Shown piece by piece: positions 58,201-62,759 of a DNA stretch of 64,000 bases. The stretch comes from Pseudoips prasinana. Its lineage: Eukaryota > Arthropoda > Insecta > Lepidoptera > Nolidae. The position numbers and the translations under genes are program-made. Position 1 is the stretch's first letter; every line of letters starts with the position of its first letter. The notes under the pieces were generated by a model. It did no database searches. It was not told the origin of the DNA and was given only the letters and a program-made list of their open reading frames with translations. Location of the stretch: the NCBI GenBank assembly GCA_951640165.1, contig OX621265.1, positions 11,979,001 to 12,043,000 of the forward strand, given 5' to 3'.

Positions 58201-61200
58201 ATTATTGAATTTGTAAGCTACATTTTTACGTCCCATGTGTTGTATTCTGAAATAGAATAAAAACAATGTTCTACCAGCCATTTGCGTAATTTTACTTTAA
58301 AGTGTTTGATGGGAGTTTCTCTTATGTTCTTTGGCAGTTTGTTAAAAATTCTAATACACATATGATAAACATTGTTCTTATTTAATGCAGTTCTACAATA
58401 TGGGACAACAAGTTTAGTTGGATCTCTGCTCCTTTGAAAACCGTCTTCTCGTTTGTCCTTAAAAAAGTTAAGATGTTTCCTAATAAAAACTGATACTTCA
58501 AAAATATAAATACATAATAGGGGCATAATATTATGTTTTTTAAATAGGGGCCTGCAAGAGTCAAGCGGACCAGCGCCGTAGATAGCTCGAACGCATTTTT
58601 TTTGTACGATGAAGGCTTTATTTATATCGGTAGAATTCCCCCATATTATTAAACCGTACCTTAGAATTGATTCAACATATCCACTATATGCTGTGCGAGC
58701 GGTTTTATCATCTGATACATTACGTAGCTTTCTAAGGGCATAAACGAAGCGATTAAGTCTGTTGCAAACATTATGGATATGAGCTTTCCAGTTACAGAAG
58801 TTGTCTAGTGTAATACCTAAAAATTTTATTGTGGTTGCTTCATCAACATATTGTGTGTCTTCAATCTTTATCTTTATACTGTAATATTTGGCTTTGTAAG
58901 TTCGAAATTTAATGAATTTGGTTTTTGATATATTTGCACAGAGTCTATTAGATTGAAGCCATTTTAGTACCGAATGAACGGCTTCGTTTATTTTTAACTA
59001 TTAACTATTCCGCCATCTTGGATTTTCCGCCATATTGAATTTAGAATAACATCACATATTTTTTCGAGTTACTGTCAACGTTACCTTTCATTTGATACCC
59101 ATTTTGTAGTAGAGCATCAAAAATAACTATTCCGCCATCTTGGATTTTCCGCCATATTGGATTTAGAATAACGTCACATATTTTTTCGAGTACTGTCAAC
59201 AATCCTTTTCATTTGATACCCATATTGTCGAAGTGCATAAAAAATCACTATTCCGCCATCTTGAATGGTCCGCCATGTTGGATTTAGGATGACGTCACAT
59301 GATTTATCATGAATTGTCATCCAAACTAACCGTGTATACAAAATTTCAGCTAAATCGGCTGAAAATATCTGCTTCAAAATTGAGTTGCAAGATTCCACCC
59401 GAACATACATACATACATACATTGCAAGTTAAATAAAAGCTTTTAAAAAGGAATTCATTCACGTAGACTTTAAAAAAGCGCTTGTAAATAGTCAGAACAT
59501 GTTTGTAGTAATACAGTTATTATTTCTAGATACTTATTACAGATATTTAGGTACACGGAATGTTAAAACATTTATACAATTTATTTTATAATCATTCTTG
59601 CTTTCATTTATTTCATCGTATCCATACGATACGATGAAAAAATTTTTTTGGAGCTTCAGTTTTATGTATGGGCAACCCCCAAAATTATTGTTCTTTTTCT
59701 AATTTTGTGAGAAATCTTACATAAAAATAGAAAAAGAACAATATTTACCAAGTTTCAACAGTTATAGTTTCGGGAAAAAGTGGCTGTGACATACGGACGG
59801 ACAGACAGACAGACAGACATGACGAATCTATAAGGGTCCGTATTTTGCCATTTAGCTACGGAACCCTAAAAATAATTAAAAATAACACACCATTGACTAG
59901 GTATAATAAGAGTAAAAAGCTTACCTTTTACAATTTCCCGCTTCATTATAAATTTGACCTTATATACAGTATTTTTAGAATCGTCGTCGATGAGTTTACA
60001 AGTCATGCTGGAATTATCATGCTTGCAGAGCAGCTTGACAGTTAAACCAACACCATAAGAAAAATATTCTATTAAATCGAATGTCTCTGAAAGTACAGAA
60101 ATAAATATATATACAGTATACTAGCCGTGCCCCGCGGTTTTACCCGCGTTAAACTTTATAAAATATGGCCTATGTGTTATCCTAACTATAAAAATTAGCC
60201 TATGTTCTTTCTCAGGGTCTAGACCATCTGTATACCAAATTTCATTCAAATCCGTTCAGTAGTTTTGGCGTGAAAGAGTAACAGACAGACAGACAGACAT
60301 TACTTTCGCATTTATAATATTAGTTAGGATTAATATTACTAGTTGCTACCGGCATGAATCAATTTCATCCCGTGGGGATGGTAGAAGTCAACACGAGGAA
60401 ATATTTCCCAGAGAACAGGCACCAGCGTCTCTCTGTGTACTCTGACCATCATACTGCGATCACCAACCCTTCTGTCAAGAGGGGAGATTATGGCATATCC
60501 CCCATTCTTCGGGGAGGCTCTTGTCCAGCAGTGTCATGGTCATAGTACTCAGAAGAACGCTGTTGCCCGTTCACTGTATATATTACCTCTAAATAAAATA
60601 TAAAATTTCTCAGCATCAGCCCGAAGTCTGGGAGTTGGCGGTATTATACCCCCGTGCCGCGGAGAGCACGTAAAGCCGTCGGTCCTGTACCTGATCTCTT
60701 TCCGGTCGCGTCGCTAGGCGTCCCATCGGATCATGAGAGTGATGGAATAGAAAGTGCTCCTGTGTTTTCGCACACACTTGAGCACTATAATATGTCCCGC
60801 GCATATCTAAATCTCTGTTGAGACTGGCCGCCGTGGCCGAAATTCGGCTAGGAGGACATTATTATTATTATATTACCTCGGGACGACTTCTTCAGCGATA
60901 TTCTTTTTGGCTGTCAGCCACACATCCGAACACACTTGTGCACTATAAAATGTCCCGCGCAGATGGATAGTCACCATCGAGACTGACTGGCCGAAATTCG
61001 GCTAGGAGGATATTATTGTATTTAGGTTCTAGAAGTGATAGCGAAGTAATGAACCTAGGAGCATGGTCAGTATATAGATGGATCTCAAAGTCAACGTCAA
61101 AAATCATTTGTTCCGTAAAAAAAAATCCATTTACGTGGAATCGTCATATTTTTTAACATACCGTGCAGCTCACTTAGGACCCTTAAATTGATCCTCGGTG

Positions 61201-61978
61201 CTATTGCAGCTGGCTTCTCTAGTGGCAATTCTCTCGTTTTATGAGGCTATAGCCTCTTTACATCATTCTGTCTCCCGCTTTGCTCTGGAGGGAAGTGGAA
61301 CAATTCATTTTTTAACTCCTCCTTTTATTTCTTTCTGATTAAATTCGTTGCGGGATCCAAGACAGTTAAAGCGATTCCCCGGGACATGCCTGAGCCTCAC
61401 CGCTCAGTGTCATTTCATTGTGTGCCACTGTTGATCCTGGCTTAAAGGAGTTGGAGTGGTGGGTAAGAGGGAGGGAACAGTCCGGAAAAAATACCGTTCA
61501 GTGCATGACGTGGCCGCTACTGAGAAACACTGACAGAAAACTCAGTAGGAATCCTTTTTAAAAATAAAATATACTTAAGATTATTTACAATCATGTTTGT
61601 TGACTCAGAACTACTCAATCCATGATGATCGTAGGTAGTTTAAATTCCGAGTAACTCCGTGATACGGAGGGCATATTAACATATCAGTCCTGACTGTTGT
61701 TGTTAAACCATGGCAGAGCATCTGCTGAATGGCTTGACCAACTCTGACTCCACATTAACCAACACAATAAAGAAGAAGATCGGTTACATAAAATCAAAGT
61801 TATTTTATGTACTTACCACCTCTATTTTCATATATAAGTGTAAGCGATTCGTTTTTGGATGAACAAAAGACATCGACATTCTCACCTTCCGTGTAATAAT
61901 ACATTGTATTGTAATCACCGCTCGAAGTTTTATTAAATTGTAATATCATTTTATTGACTGTTATTCTCGCAGGTCCTT
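30288..61978 (-). CDS. Ig-like transmembrane receptor with multi-tyrosine docking tail (3' part of gene, 8 exons)
   Basis: Eight exons join in one frame: 61978-61817, 60086-59925, 55502-55305, 52710-52546, 44099-43974, 41660-41397, 33044-32938 and 31082-30288 (minus strand). Each has an AG acceptor and a GT donor (mostly GTAAG). All junctions are phase 1 except the last, which is phase 0. The sum is 1979 nt, giving 658 complete residues and a TAA stop. Seen: six exons that pair into three divergent Ig-like modules, a Thr/Pro/Gly stalk, one transmembrane helix followed by a basic RVKRRKQR stop-transfer, and a tyrosine-rich tail. No signal peptide or start is visible, so the 5' exons lie beyond 61978. 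Inference: a plasma-membrane receptor whose tail recruits SH2 proteins after tyrosine phosphorylation, perhaps on haemocytes. No gene name is recognised. Introns are packed with transposons but all exons are open. Possible polyA signal at 30040-30045. Confidence 0.8.
31154..31190. repeat. Perfect 15-bp inverted repeat in the last intron
   Basis: gttgtaactagtatc and its exact complement are separated by 7 nt. It lies about 70 nt upstream of the terminal-exon acceptor of the receptor gene. Confidence 0.6.
31300..31560 (-). mobile_element. SINE-like repeat, low confidence
   Basis: The minus strand has GTGGTGCAGCGCTTAAGAGC (box-A-like) and CCCAGGTTAGAATTTC (box-B-like), then about 200 nt. No second full copy in the window. 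Confidence 0.35.
31690..31980 (-). repeat. LINE/RTE-like fragment with GATGATGA-type tail
   Basis: On the minus strand an open stretch [20 protein letters not shown] continues to a stop, then GCCTTTGTCCTGCATTGGAC and a TGATGATG tail. Second copy at 14375-14595. Confidence 0.5.
32085..32335 (-). mobile_element. tRNA-derived SINE (family 1), antisense, near full length
   Basis: Reads TGGGTGGGAATCGAACCCAC (box B complement), CATCCACGCCAACAGGCC (head) and the complete body to CCATCTGATCCCAAAGTAAG. In an intron of the receptor gene. Confidence 0.75.
32554..32785. repeat. MITE (GGCTGAGATCTATAGAG family), copy 2
   Basis: ggctaagatctatagaccgt ... acgctctatagatctcagtc ends; interior similar to 8081-8320. 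Confidence 0.75.
32806..32875 (+). other. tRNA-like sequence (SINE head or pseudogene)
   Basis: TGGCGGAGCGGTTAGCGC resembles box A and GGTTCGATTCC is a perfect box B. CATGGCG/CACCATG could form an acceptor-like stem with one mismatch. The span between is too short and the anticodon arm is unclear, so it is not called a tRNA gene. Confidence 0.4.
32938..33044 (-). CDS. Receptor exon: transmembrane helix
   Basis: 107 nt, enters in phase 1 and leaves in phase 0. Acceptor tattgtttttag, donor AACG/GTAATT. The junction codon is GTG. It encodes ATWVPI, then a long Val/Ile/Leu run (about 23 residues ending IFVC), then RVKRRKQR. A single hydrophobic helix with a basic cytosolic flank is the classic type-I stop-transfer arrangement and fixes the topology: Ig modules outside, tyrosine tail inside. 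Confidence 0.8.
33205..33300. repeat. (AC)n/(CACACT)n microsatellite
   Basis: Almost pure CA dinucleotides broken by CT and CG steps, about 95 bp, in the intron before the transmembrane exon. Confidence 0.9.
33527..33770 (+). mobile_element. 5S-rRNA-derived SINE with a deletion in its head
   Basis: GAGGTTAAGCAACTATAGATGGGTGACCACC: the 5S-like middle is missing about 20 nt compared with 8526. The body and TAAGTAAGTA end are intact. Confidence 0.75.
33958..34326 (-). mobile_element. SINE (family 3), full length, antisense
   Basis: The minus strand starts CGTTGGTCTAGCGGTAGCGT (box A) and has GGTCCTTGGTTCAAATAACG (box B), then the body ending GACATTAATAATAC-like. Partial copies: 6933, 60605, 60905. 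Confidence 0.75.
35032..35130. repeat. Perfect 45-bp inverted duplication inside the hAT
   Basis: 35032-35076 and 35086-35130 are exact complements separated by 9 nt. It covers coding sequence just upstream of the DUF4371 region, so it is a later rearrangement, not part of the original gene. Confidence 0.9.
35130..37226 (+). pseudogene. hAT-type transposase (DUF4371 class), broken
   Basis: Readable blocks in order: [34 protein letters not shown] and [11 protein letters not shown] (DUF4371 core with the D of IADCT), [12 protein letters not shown]...WEARL, then after the insert SVKALRYQI, and the C-terminal hAT dimerisation motif [20 protein letters not shown] ending at a TAG near 37226. Stops and frameshifts occur near 35595, 35640 and 36900-37110. 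The reading frame continues across the PIF-like insert if it is ignored. It once catalysed cut-and-paste transposition in the nucleus; now inactive. Confidence 0.82.
35822..36697. mobile_element. Foldback PIF/Harbinger-like insert: two head-to-head MITE copies
   Basis: Flanked by TAA on both sides (35819-35821, 36698-36700). Ends GGCCCGGTGCCCACTATC and (inverted) AGCCCGGCGCCCACTATC. Two inverted copies of about 440 bp meet at about 36268 (ccgatagtgggcgcctactatcgg). GC-rich ends with repeated GCCGTAAGGCGCC-like motifs. TWA target choice and GC-rich inverted ends suggest a PIF/Harbinger source. No transposase. Confidence 0.75.
37620..38250. other. hAT 3' part, no gene
   Basis: AT-rich, with AAATATTTATTGCACTTAGG and ACACGTCAAATTTAATTACA-like direct repeats (37735-37800). 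Inside the hAT borders. No frame. Confidence 0.4.
38526..39137. repeat. MITE-like repeat T, copy 3, with internal inverted duplication
   Basis: AGGGTTCCGTAGCAGC start, a run of 12 G at 38710, GACGAATCTATAAGGGTTCC near the end. 38775-38828 is repeated as a perfect complement at 38843-38896. Confidence 0.7.
39264..39483. repeat. MITE (CAGGGG family), rearranged copy
   Basis: agccggtagccccactg right end; the left end has a local ATCGGGATCACTATCCCGAT palindrome. Interior GCCGATTTAACGATTGATTA as in 6394-6640. Confidence 0.65.
39490..40320. other. Unassigned sequence with one short open frame
   Basis: 39847-40041 (+) could encode 64 residues ([20 protein letters not shown]...), rich in Arg and Lys, but has no recognisable domain, splice context or second copy. 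The rest is AT-rich. I see nothing firm. Confidence 0.3.
40330..40609 (+). pseudogene. LINE ORF2 C-terminal fragment
   Basis: One open frame: [20 protein letters not shown], then [19 protein letters not shown] and [13 protein letters not shown] followed by TAG. The pattern (small hydrophobic helices, YN.NEYL end) matches the end of the LINE at 58218-58998. Truncated at the 5' end. Confidence 0.65.
40588..40935. repeat. Tandem repeat of the LINE ORF end, about 4 units of 90-100 bp
   Basis: Units start near 40588, 40677, 40768 and 40868, each with AATACTTGACTGACAAATTATAG-like heads (starting in the last codons of the LINE ORF) and a TAATATTAATAATATC-type A/T body. Confidence 0.6.
41397..41660 (-). 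CDS. Receptor exon: Ig module 3 second half plus Thr/Pro/Gly stalk
   Basis: 264 nt, phase 1-1. Acceptor tataaatttcag, donor CCAG/GTAAAG. It encodes [20 protein letters not shown]..., with F-strand-like RSIICTMQ and sequon NIT. A Thr-rich run follows ([19 protein letters not shown]), then a Pro/Gly/Thr segment with PGT repeats. This composition fits a membrane-proximal, probably O-glycosylated stalk. Alternative phase-1 donors (CCAG/GTACAG) exist a few codons earlier, so the end is slightly uncertain. Confidence 0.68.
42112..43340 (-). mobile_element. mariner element (second subfamily)
   Basis: Inverted ends ggggaaaaagtttcttcgca (from 42114) and, inverted from 43336, ggggaaaaagtattttcgca. About 1.23 kb, full length. 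It lies in the intron between receptor exons 43974 and 41660. Confidence 0.85.
42370..43180 (-). pseudogene. mariner transposase, frameshifted
   Basis: On the minus strand: [24 protein letters not shown] helix-turn-helix around 42980-42920, WVPHDL-like [30 protein letters not shown], first catalytic Asp in [13 protein letters not shown], then after a frameshift [19 protein letters not shown], second Asp in [11 protein letters not shown] and [11 protein letters not shown] just before the third. Several frameshifts and stops; inactive. Confidence 0.85.
43655..43950 (+). repeat. LINE 3'-end fragment (family L), third copy
   Basis: ATAAGATTCTATAACAAACT, GAATTATCTACGAATAAATT, then CCTACTGAGTTTTCTGGCAG and GACGATTCCACATAAATGTA, ending 24 nt before the receptor donor at 43974. 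Confidence 0.65.
43974..44099 (-). CDS. Receptor exon: Ig module 3, first half (short, no Cys)
   Basis: 126 nt, phase 1-1. Acceptor tattctgtttcag, donor TATG/GTAAGT. The junction codon from the previous exon is GAT. It encodes [20 protein letters not shown]... and ends in an acidic [10 protein letters not shown]. This is the shortest half-module (42 codons), again without the first cysteine. It sits just outside the left terminus of the DIRS element that fills the intron upstream of it in the gene. Confidence 0.68.
44254..44430 (+). repeat. DIRS left inverted terminal repeat
   Basis: TATTAAATAATGTACCGTTA, GGAACCTTAGACACATGAAG to GCCCGCCATTTTTAGATCAT; inverted match at 51207-51400. Confidence 0.85.
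45012..46603. mobile_element. 1.6-kb unidentified insertion in DIRS gag
   Basis: Flanked by the 9-bp direct repeat gggcaagcg (45003-45011, 46604-46612), and the gag frame is continuous if it is ignored. No open frame. The left part holds a 4-copy 43-bp-period motif array. The right part (46470-46600) is GC-rich with a TATA-like CTATAAATGGC. Its ends show no terminal inverted repeat at the duplication; an 18-bp inverted match (45038-45055 / 46604-46621) overlaps the edges. Type unknown. An intron is less likely: GT-AG choices shift the frame. Confidence 0.6.
45051..45202. promoter_or_regulatory. Array of four quasi-palindromic GTYAAS-N5-GTTRAC motifs
   Basis: 17-bp cores at 45058-45074, 45100-45116, 45143-45159 and 45186-45202, start to start 42, 43 and 43 nt. 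Each is preceded by TGCCCGT or TGACCAT in alternation. Regular spacing of about four helical turns suggests protein binding sites or a minisatellite; no protein is known to me for it. Confidence 0.5.
47401..49820 (+). pseudogene. DIRS reverse transcriptase/RNase H, broken
   Basis: N-terminal Pro/Arg-rich linker, then [58 protein letters not shown], [237-bp insert], [14 protein letters not shown] (catalytic YLDD), [10 protein letters not shown] and FLGIQW. RNase H follows: [34 protein letters not shown], then [13 protein letters not shown] and VIDLFAS, features typical of DIRS. Frameshifts near 47945, 48065 and 49000; a stop near 49543. It copied the element RNA; inactive now. Confidence 0.85.
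48291..48527 (+). mobile_element. RTE/SINE-like insertion in the DIRS RT
   Basis: 237 bp flanked by 9-bp direct repeats aaccaattg (48282-48290, 48528-48536), ending GTAATGATG. Body GGGGCGTAGAAGTCGACCC, GGCGATTATGGCATATCC, GTCCAGCAGTGGACTTA shared with 15400 and 60354. Confidence 0.8.
49850..50777 (+). pseudogene. DIRS tyrosine recombinase, broken
   Basis: N-terminal SAM-like part [20 protein letters not shown]...YLADLH, then after frameshifts [20 protein letters not shown] with the first catalytic Arg, [34 protein letters not shown] and [17 protein letters not shown] in the region of the second Arg box. The final active tyrosine is not certain. It replaces a DDE integrase and would join the circular DNA intermediate to the genome. 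Confidence 0.8.
51085..51180 (+). repeat. DIRS internal complementary region
   Basis: The first part is the inverse of the left end (GGTTCCAAATAACGGTACAT), the second part the inverse of the right end (CTTATTAAATACTTACCTTA). It serves as the splint for circular cDNA in DIRS replication. Confidence 0.85.
51207..51400 (+). repeat. DIRS right inverted terminal repeat
   Basis: Inverse of the left repeat from caatgatctaaaaatggcgg to ggttccaaataaggtaagta, then ATAAACGTTTTATTTTAGGT. Confidence 0.85.
51405..52395 (-). pseudogene. CR1-like LINE ORF2 C-terminal fragment
   Basis: On the minus strand: [28 protein letters not shown], where the catalytic YADD has become [17 protein letters not shown], a frameshift near 51995, then [52 protein letters not shown] and the C-terminal [12 protein letters not shown]...FKRRTKEHF. 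5'-truncated within the RT domain and adjoining a head piece of repeat R. Confidence 0.8.
52393..52495 (-). repeat. Head of dispersed repeat R, antisense
   Basis: GAATGGTTCTGTCTATATTA, GACGGACCTTGTAAACGACG, matches 23436-23530. It ends 50 nt short of the receptor donor at 52546. Confidence 0.6.
52546..52710 (-). CDS. Receptor exon: Ig module 2, second half
   Basis: 165 nt, phase 1-1. Acceptor tttttattacag, donor AGTG/GTAAGT. The junction codon with the previous exon is ATT. It encodes [16 protein letters not shown]... with an F-strand-like [11 protein letters not shown] and a G-strand-like [12 protein letters not shown]. Its single cysteine has no partner in the preceding half-module, so a canonical intradomain disulfide cannot form. 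Confidence 0.7.
52753..52886. repeat. Short palindromic MITE (CAGACGCCAGCACATC family), copy 3
   Basis: cagacgccagcacatc left end, ttgatgtgctggcg right end. Lies just upstream of the receptor exon 52710 acceptor. Confidence 0.75.
53335..53640 (+). repeat. Dispersed repeat, second copy of 24836-25110
   Basis: GACAAACGAGCAAGTGGGTC, GAGTCAGCAAACAAGTGTTG, CTTCCCCAGTCGGGCTGCTC, with an extra ATTATTAATG block. Confidence 0.6.
53650..53905 (+). pseudogene. RTE-like LINE ORF C-terminal fragment
   Basis: Readable [14 protein letters not shown] region, [20 protein letters not shown] region and [14 protein letters not shown] before a stop, then TGATATGATGATGATGA. Same family as 6641-6931 and 62466-62745. 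Confidence 0.65.
54060..54265 (+). mobile_element. 5S-rRNA-derived SINE, truncated head
   Basis: GATCGGTGAGGTAAGCAACT, then the GTGCTTCGGAGGGCACGTTA body; the central 5S-like ATGGGTGACC part is deleted. Confidence 0.65.
54280..54515 (-). repeat. RTE/SINE-like fragments, antisense
   Basis: CATCATCATATCAGCCGAAA start, CCCACTGCTGGACAAAGGC, then a second piece with GGGGGATATGCCATAATTGC and CTGCCCATCCTCTGGTAGA. Confidence 0.55.
54515..54768 (-). mobile_element. tRNA-derived SINE (family 2), antisense, full length
   Basis: CCGGAATTCGAACCCAGGAC, CTACCAACTAGGCTACGGTG head; CACACAGATCATCCTAGCCC tail. Confidence 0.75.
55155..55197. repeat. (AT)n microsatellite
   Basis: About 40 bp of alternating TA in the intron between receptor exons 59925 and 55502. 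Confidence 0.9.
55305..55502 (-). CDS. Receptor exon: Ig module 2, first half (no B-strand Cys)
   Basis: 198 nt, phase 1-1. Acceptor tttttgtttcag, donor CCCA/GTAAGT. It encodes [14 protein letters not shown]... and contains no cysteine; the expected B-strand position reads IMNIHFDIN. An Arg-rich stretch [10 protein letters not shown] lies mid-exon. Position between two proven exons, phase and splice sites support it more than the sequence itself. Confidence 0.7.
56090..56478. repeat. Long-hairpin repeat, arms about 140 bp
   Basis: 56091-56230 (TAAGAGTAAAAAAAAAATTA to AAAAGCTTGTCGCG) is repeated inverted at 56337-56478. The centre is 105 bp, AT-rich. Confidence 0.8.
56478..57420 (-). pseudogene. 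Helitron helicase (Pif1-like) C-terminal fragment
   Basis: On the minus strand: [56 protein letters not shown] followed by [13 protein letters not shown], then after frameshifts [35 protein letters not shown]. These match motifs IV-VI of the Pif1-type helicase in autonomous Helitrons (HKxQGxT; AYVALSRV). Rep and motifs I-III are missing, so it is a remnant. Confidence 0.82.
57440..57745. repeat. Degenerate T-rich tandem repeat (TTTTGACTTTTTTGAAAA)
   Basis: About 15 imperfect units of 18-22 bp, each with GACTTTTTT and GAAAATTT halves. No gene. Confidence 0.7.
57740..59330. repeat. About 122-bp tandem repeat, split by a LINE
   Basis: Units at 57740-57822 (partial), 59003-59123, 59124-59244 and 59245-59330 (partial), with CTATTCCGCCATCTTGGATT, GACGTCACATATTTTTT, TTTGATACCCATATTGTAGT. 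The LINE fragment lies between the first and second. Confidence 0.75.
57823..58998 (-). pseudogene. LINE ORF2 C-terminal fragment, open frame
   Basis: On the minus strand one uninterrupted frame of about 260 codons from 58998 to the TAA at 58218: [65 protein letters not shown] and a C-terminal [15 protein letters not shown]...[13 protein letters not shown]...YNTWDVKM. This is the thumb and C-terminal part of a LINE RT, without the catalytic palm. The 3' UTR runs to 57823 with TTTATCTTTTATC tails. The lack of stops suggests a fairly recent insertion. Confidence 0.8.
59438..59600 (-). repeat. Dispersed repeat R, antisense copy
   Basis: TTCACGTAGACTTTAAAAAA to GGAATGTTAAAACATTTATA: an uninterrupted example of the site where the 16.8-kb LINE inserted. 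Confidence 0.7.
59630..59868. repeat. MITE-like repeat T, partial copy
   Basis: GCTTCAGTTTTATGTATGGG to GTGGCTGTGACATACGGACG and TTAGCTACGGAACCCTAAAA. 57 nt from the receptor exon 59925. Confidence 0.6.
59925..60086 (-). CDS. Receptor exon: Ig module 1, second half
   Basis: 162 nt, phase 1-1. Acceptor ctgtactttcag, donor AAAG/GTAAGC. The junction codon with the previous exon is GAG. It encodes [20 protein letters not shown]..., where the cysteine in VKLLCKH sits as an F-strand cysteine, 35 residues after the one in the first half. A G-strand-like VYKVKFIMK follows. The spacing is short for an Ig domain, so the fold assignment is an inference. Confidence 0.75.
60121..60326 (-). mobile_element. 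Non-autonomous Helitron copy, antisense (second subfamily)
   Basis: CTAGCCGTGCCCCGCGGTTT with the GCGG hairpin at the 3' end (left), CAAATCCGTTCAGTAGTTTT body, TTTATAATATTAGTTAGGAT 5' side. Confidence 0.7.
60354..60545 (+). repeat. RTE/SINE-like repeat copy
   Basis: CATCCCGTGGGGATGGTAGA, GATTATGGCATATCCCCC, CTTGTCCAGCAGTG. Same family as the insert in the DIRS RT. Confidence 0.6.
60605..61020 (+). mobile_element. SINE (family 3), two partial copies
   Basis: 60605-60865 and 60905-61020 both end ATTCGGCTAGGAGGA(C/T)ATTATT; the first has GTACCTGATCTCTTTCCGGT. A tandem pair without the tRNA head. Confidence 0.6.
61640..61770 (+). mobile_element. 5S-rRNA-derived SINE, 3' part
   Basis: GAGTAACTCCGTGATACGGA, TAAACCATGGCAGAGC, ACTCTGACTCCACATTAACC: a diverged body without the 5S head, 47 nt from the receptor exon 61817. 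Confidence 0.5.
61817..61978 (-). CDS. Receptor exon: Ig module 1, first half
   Basis: 162 nt, phase 1 at both ends (54 codons). Acceptor ttttcttttcag, donor GTG/GTAAGT. It encodes GPARITVNK..., with the B-strand-like cysteine in VDVFCSS followed by a C-strand-like LTLIYEN. N-glycosylation sequons NKT and NES are present. The partner half is the next exon, also exactly 162 nt. The upstream coding part is not found in the window. Confidence 0.75.
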
Positions 61979-62034
61979 CTGAAAAGAAAAATAAATCATT
62001 ACAAAAACCGCTTCGAAAGTAAGCCATATAGCTA

Positions 62035-62170
62035 CAGACGCCAGCACTACCAGCTACAACAATCTGCCAAATTTCTTTTGTAGATTTTCAACTTTATCAC
62101 ATAAGAATAAGGTTCACTTTCAATTGGGGAAATTTGACAGATTGGGGTAGCTTGCTGTGCTGGTGTCTGC
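62035..62170. repeat. Short palindromic MITE (CAGACGCCAGCACATC family), copy 4
   Basis: cagacgccagcactaccagc and gcttgctgtgctggtgtctg ends, shared gaaatttgacagattggggt. Confidence 0.7.
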
Positions 62171-62294
62171 ACACCATACAAATTCGTGTGTCCAATATTT
62201 ATTTAGAAATGTATTTATTTCATAATATACTTACAAATGTTTTTATTTAATAGTATACACTTCCATTGATGTAATTGTCATGCTCTTACAATAA

Positions 62295-62400
62295 TTCTAT
62301 TCCCACCCAGTACATATATTTGTGTGCATGAACGTTTCTGTTTGTCCTGAGTCTGGGTGTACTTATCTATATAAGTACGTATTTACAAAAGAAAAGAAGT
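62295..62400 (+). mobile_element. tRNA-derived SINE (family 1), 5' truncated
   Basis: TTCCCACCCAGTACATATAT, GTGTGCATGAACGTTTCTGT, TCTATATAAGTACGTATTTA. Confidence 0.6.
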
Positions 62401-62465
62401 AAATATGAATAATATCAGAAACCGGTATATTTCTAATGTTTTTTTTTTGTTAACCTACCAGAGAT

Positions 62466-62745
62466 AGCCTACGCACGGAACAGAGACGTGGTGGCTCACT
62501 ATGGCGTCATTAGAAGGCTCCCAAAGAGCCATGCTCGGAGTTTCTCTGCGAGATCGAATCAGAAATGTCGAAATCCGCAGGCGAACTTAAGCACCGATAT
62601 AGCCCGAAGAATTGTTAACCTGAAGTGGCAATGGGCGAGGCACATAGCCCGTAGAACCGACGGCCGCTGGGGCAGAAAGGTTCTCGAGTGGCGACCACGA
62701 AATGGAAGAAACAGCGTGGACTCGCACAAATATATAACCTAACCT
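62466..62745 (+). pseudogene. RTE-like LINE fragment, unsplit copy
   Basis: CGGAACAGAGACGTGGTGGC, then RDRIRNVEIRRRT-like codons and the open [20 protein letters not shown] and VLEWRPRNGRN. It has the site that is filled by the MITE at 6394-6640. Confidence 0.65.
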
Positions 62746-62759
62746 ACTTTTCTAGTAGC

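Noticed and set aside
62200..62300. Possible further receptor exon on the minus strand (donor GTAAGT near 62235, codons QWKCILLNKNI)
   Set aside because: The frame that fits phase 1 hits a TGA and there is no pyrimidine-rich acceptor; a SINE fragment abuts it. Could be a dead exon but not supportable.
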